Of a DNA stretch of 37,572 nt, positions 35,730 through 37,572 are shown piece by piece. The stretch spans positions 1-37,572 of the IMG/VR virus record IMGVR_UViG_3300027985_000763; one strand, written 5' to 3'. The stretch's first letter is position 1. Each line of letters begins with the position of its first letter. This DNA comes from a virus. The translations under genes were made by a program, and so were the position numbers. The notes under the pieces are model-generated. The model was not told the origin of the DNA. It saw only the letters and a list, made by a program, of their open reading frames with translations, and ran no database searches.

Positions 35730-36130
35730 TGGCACAGCGCAAAATCACAGAATCCCCCCTTATCACTTACGGTATCCCGATTGCAGCGGCAACGACAATC
35801 GAGTATGGCCACATCGTGGCGTGTGACGCATCTGGCAACGCGGTCCCGGCGGCAGATACAGCTAGCCTCACGGTTATGGGCGTCGCCGTTAATACGGACC
35901 CAGATGCAATAGACAATTCAGCAGGGGCGGCAGGCGACAAAACCGTGGTTGTCAAACGGGGGCCGTTTGCCTTTGACAACTCCTCCACCAGTCCGGTCAC
36001 GGCAGCGCAGAAGGGCGGCAACTGCTACATTGAGGACTCCGTAACAGTCGCCAGCGCAGGGAGCAACAGTATCGTGGCTGGCAAGGTAATGATGATTGAC
36101 ACCGATGGCGTCTGGGTCAATATCGGATAG
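35729..36130 (+). CDS. Head decoration-like protein (DUF2190-type)
   Basis: 133 aa, starting in a TAATG overlap with the protease stop. Sequence is Ala/Thr/Val-rich, with a PITYG-like opening and repeated short strands (TVVVKRGPFAFD, KVMMIDTDGVWVNIG), as in head-fibre/decoration proteins that sit between protease and capsid genes. Exact family is a resemblance. Confidence 0.65.
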   Translation: MAQRKITESPLITYGIPIAAATTIEYGHIVACDASGNAVPAADTASLTVMGVAVNTDPDAIDNSAGAAGDKTVVVKRGPFAFDNSSTSPVTAAQKGGNCYIEDSVTVASAGSNSIVAGKVMMIDTDGVWVNIG

Positions 36131-36159
36131 GCCTGATGGCCCCATGAAAGGATTTTTTT

Positions 36160-37035
36160 ATGTCTGTCATTAATAATGTAAGCTCGGTTTTCAAGGGCTT
36201 CAACGTCGTCTTTAACGAGGCTTTCAAAACAGCGGAAGCCTTGTGGCCCAAGATTGCGATGGAGACCAAGTCCATGAGCCGGGAGGAGGTTTATCTCTGG
36301 CTCGGAGAGTTCCCGCAAATGCGGGAGTGGGTTGGCGACCGCTTTATTAAAGACCTTGAATCTTTTGAGTATGTTATCAAAAACAAAAAATTCGAGGCGG
36401 CTATCAAGCTCAAGGGCGATGATATAGCTGATAATACTCTTTCCGGATACACCCCCCGCGTGCAGGAAATGGCCCGCAGCGCGAAAAAACACCCGGACAA
36501 GCTGGTATTTCAGGCACTTTCCGCTGGTTTCACATCCCTGTGTTGGGACGGCCAGTATTTTTTTGACACCGATCATCCTGTGGGCGGAACGTCGGTTTCA
36601 AACTTCCAAGGCGGAACCGGGACCGCGTGGTATCTGATGGATTTGTCAAGGTATATCAAGCCTATCGTTTTTCAGACTCGTCAGGCACTCAAAACAACGA
36701 ATCTGGACAAGCCGACGGACGAGCGCGCCTTTATGAGAGACGAATATGTGTACGGAGTAGACGCAAGACACAACGTCGGTTACGGTTTTTGGCAGTTGGC
36801 ATACGCGAGCAAGGAGACTCTTAACGCTACCAATTACGCGGCAGCAAAGGCGGCGTTTGAATCACAGAAGGATTCCGAGGGCGAGCCGTTGGACATCACG
36901 GCGACAACCCTTGTGTACCCGCCGTCCCTTGAAAGCGCAGCCCGGACCCTTATTGAAGCACAGACAGACGCTACCGGAGCCAGTAACATCTGGTATAAAG
37001 ATGTCGAGCTTCTCAAAGTCCAGCGACTTGCATAA
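36160..37035 (+). CDS. Major capsid protein (Mu gpT-like)
   Basis: 291 aa, AAAGGA site. N-terminal AFKTAEALWPKIAMETKSMSREE and YLWLGEFPQMREWVGDR (quoted in part) together with the central FDTDHPVGG turn are typical of the Mu gpT / Mu-like major head protein family, HK97-fold capsid subunits. Length is near that of other members. Confidence 0.9.
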   Translation: MSVINNVSSVFKGFNVVFNEAFKTAEALWPKIAMETKSMSREEVYLWLGEFPQMREWVGDRFIKDLESFEYVIKNKKFEAAIKLKGDDIADNTLSGYTPRVQEMARSAKKHPDKLVFQALSAGFTSLCWDGQYFFDTDHPVGGTSVSNFQGGTGTAWYLMDLSRYIKPIVFQTRQALKTTNLDKPTDERAFMRDEYVYGVDARHNVGYGFWQLAYASKETLNATNYAAAKAAFESQKDSEGEPLDITATTLVYPPSLESAARTLIEAQTDATGASNIWYKDVELLKVQRLA

Positions 37036-37046
37036 GGAGAGTGTCA

Positions 37047-37247
37047 ATGATTGAGATTACTTCAAAAAAAGCTGGATTCCGACGGGCCGGGATCGCTCAC
37101 AAATCTGAAACAGTAATTTATCCGGACGACCGGTTTTCCGAGGCAGAGCTTGCCGCCCTTGAAGCGGAGCCGATGTTGATTGTCCGGCGAGTGGAAACAC
37201 CGCAGGTAGCACCGCGCCGCAAACCGACACAAGGGCAGCCTGAGTAA
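37047..37247 (+). CDS. Mu gp35-like small protein (FluMu N-terminal-domain type)
   Basis: 66 aa from ATG 37047 with AAGGAG; a GTG two codons earlier is less likely. The motif ITSKKAGFRRAGIAHKSE followed by YPDDRFSEAELAALEAEPMLIV (quoted in pieces) is the HI1506/Mu gp35-like pattern. It stands after the capsid gene, as in Mu. Function unknown. Confidence 0.78.
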   Translation: MIEITSKKAGFRRAGIAHKSETVIYPDDRFSEAELAALEAEPMLIVRRVETPQVAPRRKPTQGQPE

Positions 37248-37300
37248 TGGCCGGTCTTGATGCCAACGCCGTCCTGCTTGTAAAGGGGGCGGCTACCTAA
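37247..37300 (+). pseudogene. 17-codon ORF, possible decayed N-terminus of LamG tail protein
   Basis: ATG in TAATG overlap with the upstream stop; encodes MAGLDANAVLLVKGAAT and ends with TAATG leading into the next gene. Phage LamG tail proteins often open with a similar GxDANTVLLL stretch, so this looks like a leftover of such an N-terminus now separated from the body by a stop. It could instead simply couple translation. Confidence 0.35.
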
Positions 37301-37572
37301 TGACTTGGTATGATAGCGCATTCTGGGCGGTCGAATCCATTTATGCAAAAGATGCGGCTGCGGCAAAAATTGACCGTACCGGTGGTGGGCGCAATCTCGT
37401 TTTTAATCCGACATGGGCGAAAGACTCTGGCTGGACAAGCGCCGCTATATCACAGTTACAGACACTTTTACCCGCAGCAGGAACAACAGGATATACGGCT
37501 GCATGGCGTGGAATAATAACAAGCCGGAGTGATGCCTATTGCCCCCTGTTCGCAGCAGCCACGCCGGAAACG
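37300..37572 (+). CDS. N-terminal part of tail/receptor-binding protein (partial)
   Basis: 91 residues visible before the window ends without a stop. Opening MTWYDSAFWAVESIYAK, then DRTGGGRNLVFNPTW and a segment GYTAAWRGIITSRSD. The LamG-like C-terminal end at 1-307 is its likely continuation if the genome closes, but direct joining is out of frame by one base. Confidence 0.55.
   Translation, partial: MTWYDSAFWAVESIYAKDAAAAKIDRTGGGRNLVFNPTWAKDSGWTSAAISQLQTLLPAAGTTGYTAAWRGIITSRSDAYCPLFAAATPET

Noticed and set aside
34845-35735. Minus-strand ORFs of 296 and 265 aa
   Set aside because: Antisense to the protease/scaffold gene and without credible protein motifs.

Overview
The window reads as an almost complete genome of a tailed double-stranded DNA phage, about 37.6 kb, opened inside one tail or receptor-binding gene. 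That gene has its N-terminal part at 37300-37572 and a LamG-like C-terminal part at 1-307. Head genes run up to the right edge and their Mu-order partners resume at the left edge, so the molecule is probably circularly permuted or circular. The two halves of the split gene do not join in frame, so at least one or two bases are probably missing at the junction. The head and connector proteins are Mu-type: DUF935 portal, gpF-like, gpG-like, gpI protease, gpT capsid, then the gp35/36/37/38-like small proteins. There is no sheath gene and the tape measure is 1648 aa, so a long non-contractile (siphovirus) tail is inferred. I see no transposase, integrase or excision cassette. A Gram-negative host is likely (Mu-type morphogenesis, GH24 lysozyme, classic Shine-Dalgarno sites and sigma70-like promoters), but the genus cannot be read from the sequence.

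Layout. Plus strand, 25201-26841: a small early-right cluster (short regulator, two-HTH protein, VRR-NUC nuclease, DUF4258-like protein, small ORFs), followed by an apparently structured RNA with terminator (26987-27160) and a second promoter-hairpins-terminator unit (27166-27363). Minus strand, 27371-28803: a ferritin-like gene, a 17-residue leader-like ORF and a Cys-triplet protein of a kind seen in gut phages. Plus strand, 28864-37572 and on through 1-13943: a ribbon-helix-helix-like protein, small membrane proteins, terminase, portal, head genes (with a Tad2/DUF2829-like anti-Thoeris candidate inserted), connector and tail genes, GH24 endolysin and distal tail proteins.

Minus strand, 25053-14137: the early region, divided into transcription units that I can bound by promoters and terminators. 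Unit 1 (promoter 24784-24812, terminator 21072-21098) carries a RecE-like exonuclease, a putative annealing protein, a bactofilin-like beta-helix protein and SSB. Unit 2 (promoter 21010-21038, terminator 19921-19953) carries a KOW/SH3-like protein, a protein with 23 cysteines and an HTH protein. Unit 3 (promoter 19885-19913) carries a Xre-type HTH protein, a replication initiator with 11-bp iterons inside its gene, a helicase-loader-like protein and a small Cys protein. Unit 4 (promoter 17638-17666, terminator 13960-13991) carries accessory genes including a second KOW-plus-Cys-rich gene pair and a dATP/dGTP pyrophosphohydrolase-like gene. Replication is therefore probably lambda-like theta initiation (initiator, loader, internal iterons next to an AT-rich stretch) with a phage recombination module.

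The parts I would look at first are the iteron origin, the two structured RNAs at 26987-27363, the leader peptide-terminator-ferritin arrangement, the split Tad2-like gene, the duplicated KOW/Cys-rich gene pair and the GCTATAGC operators shared by two early promoters.
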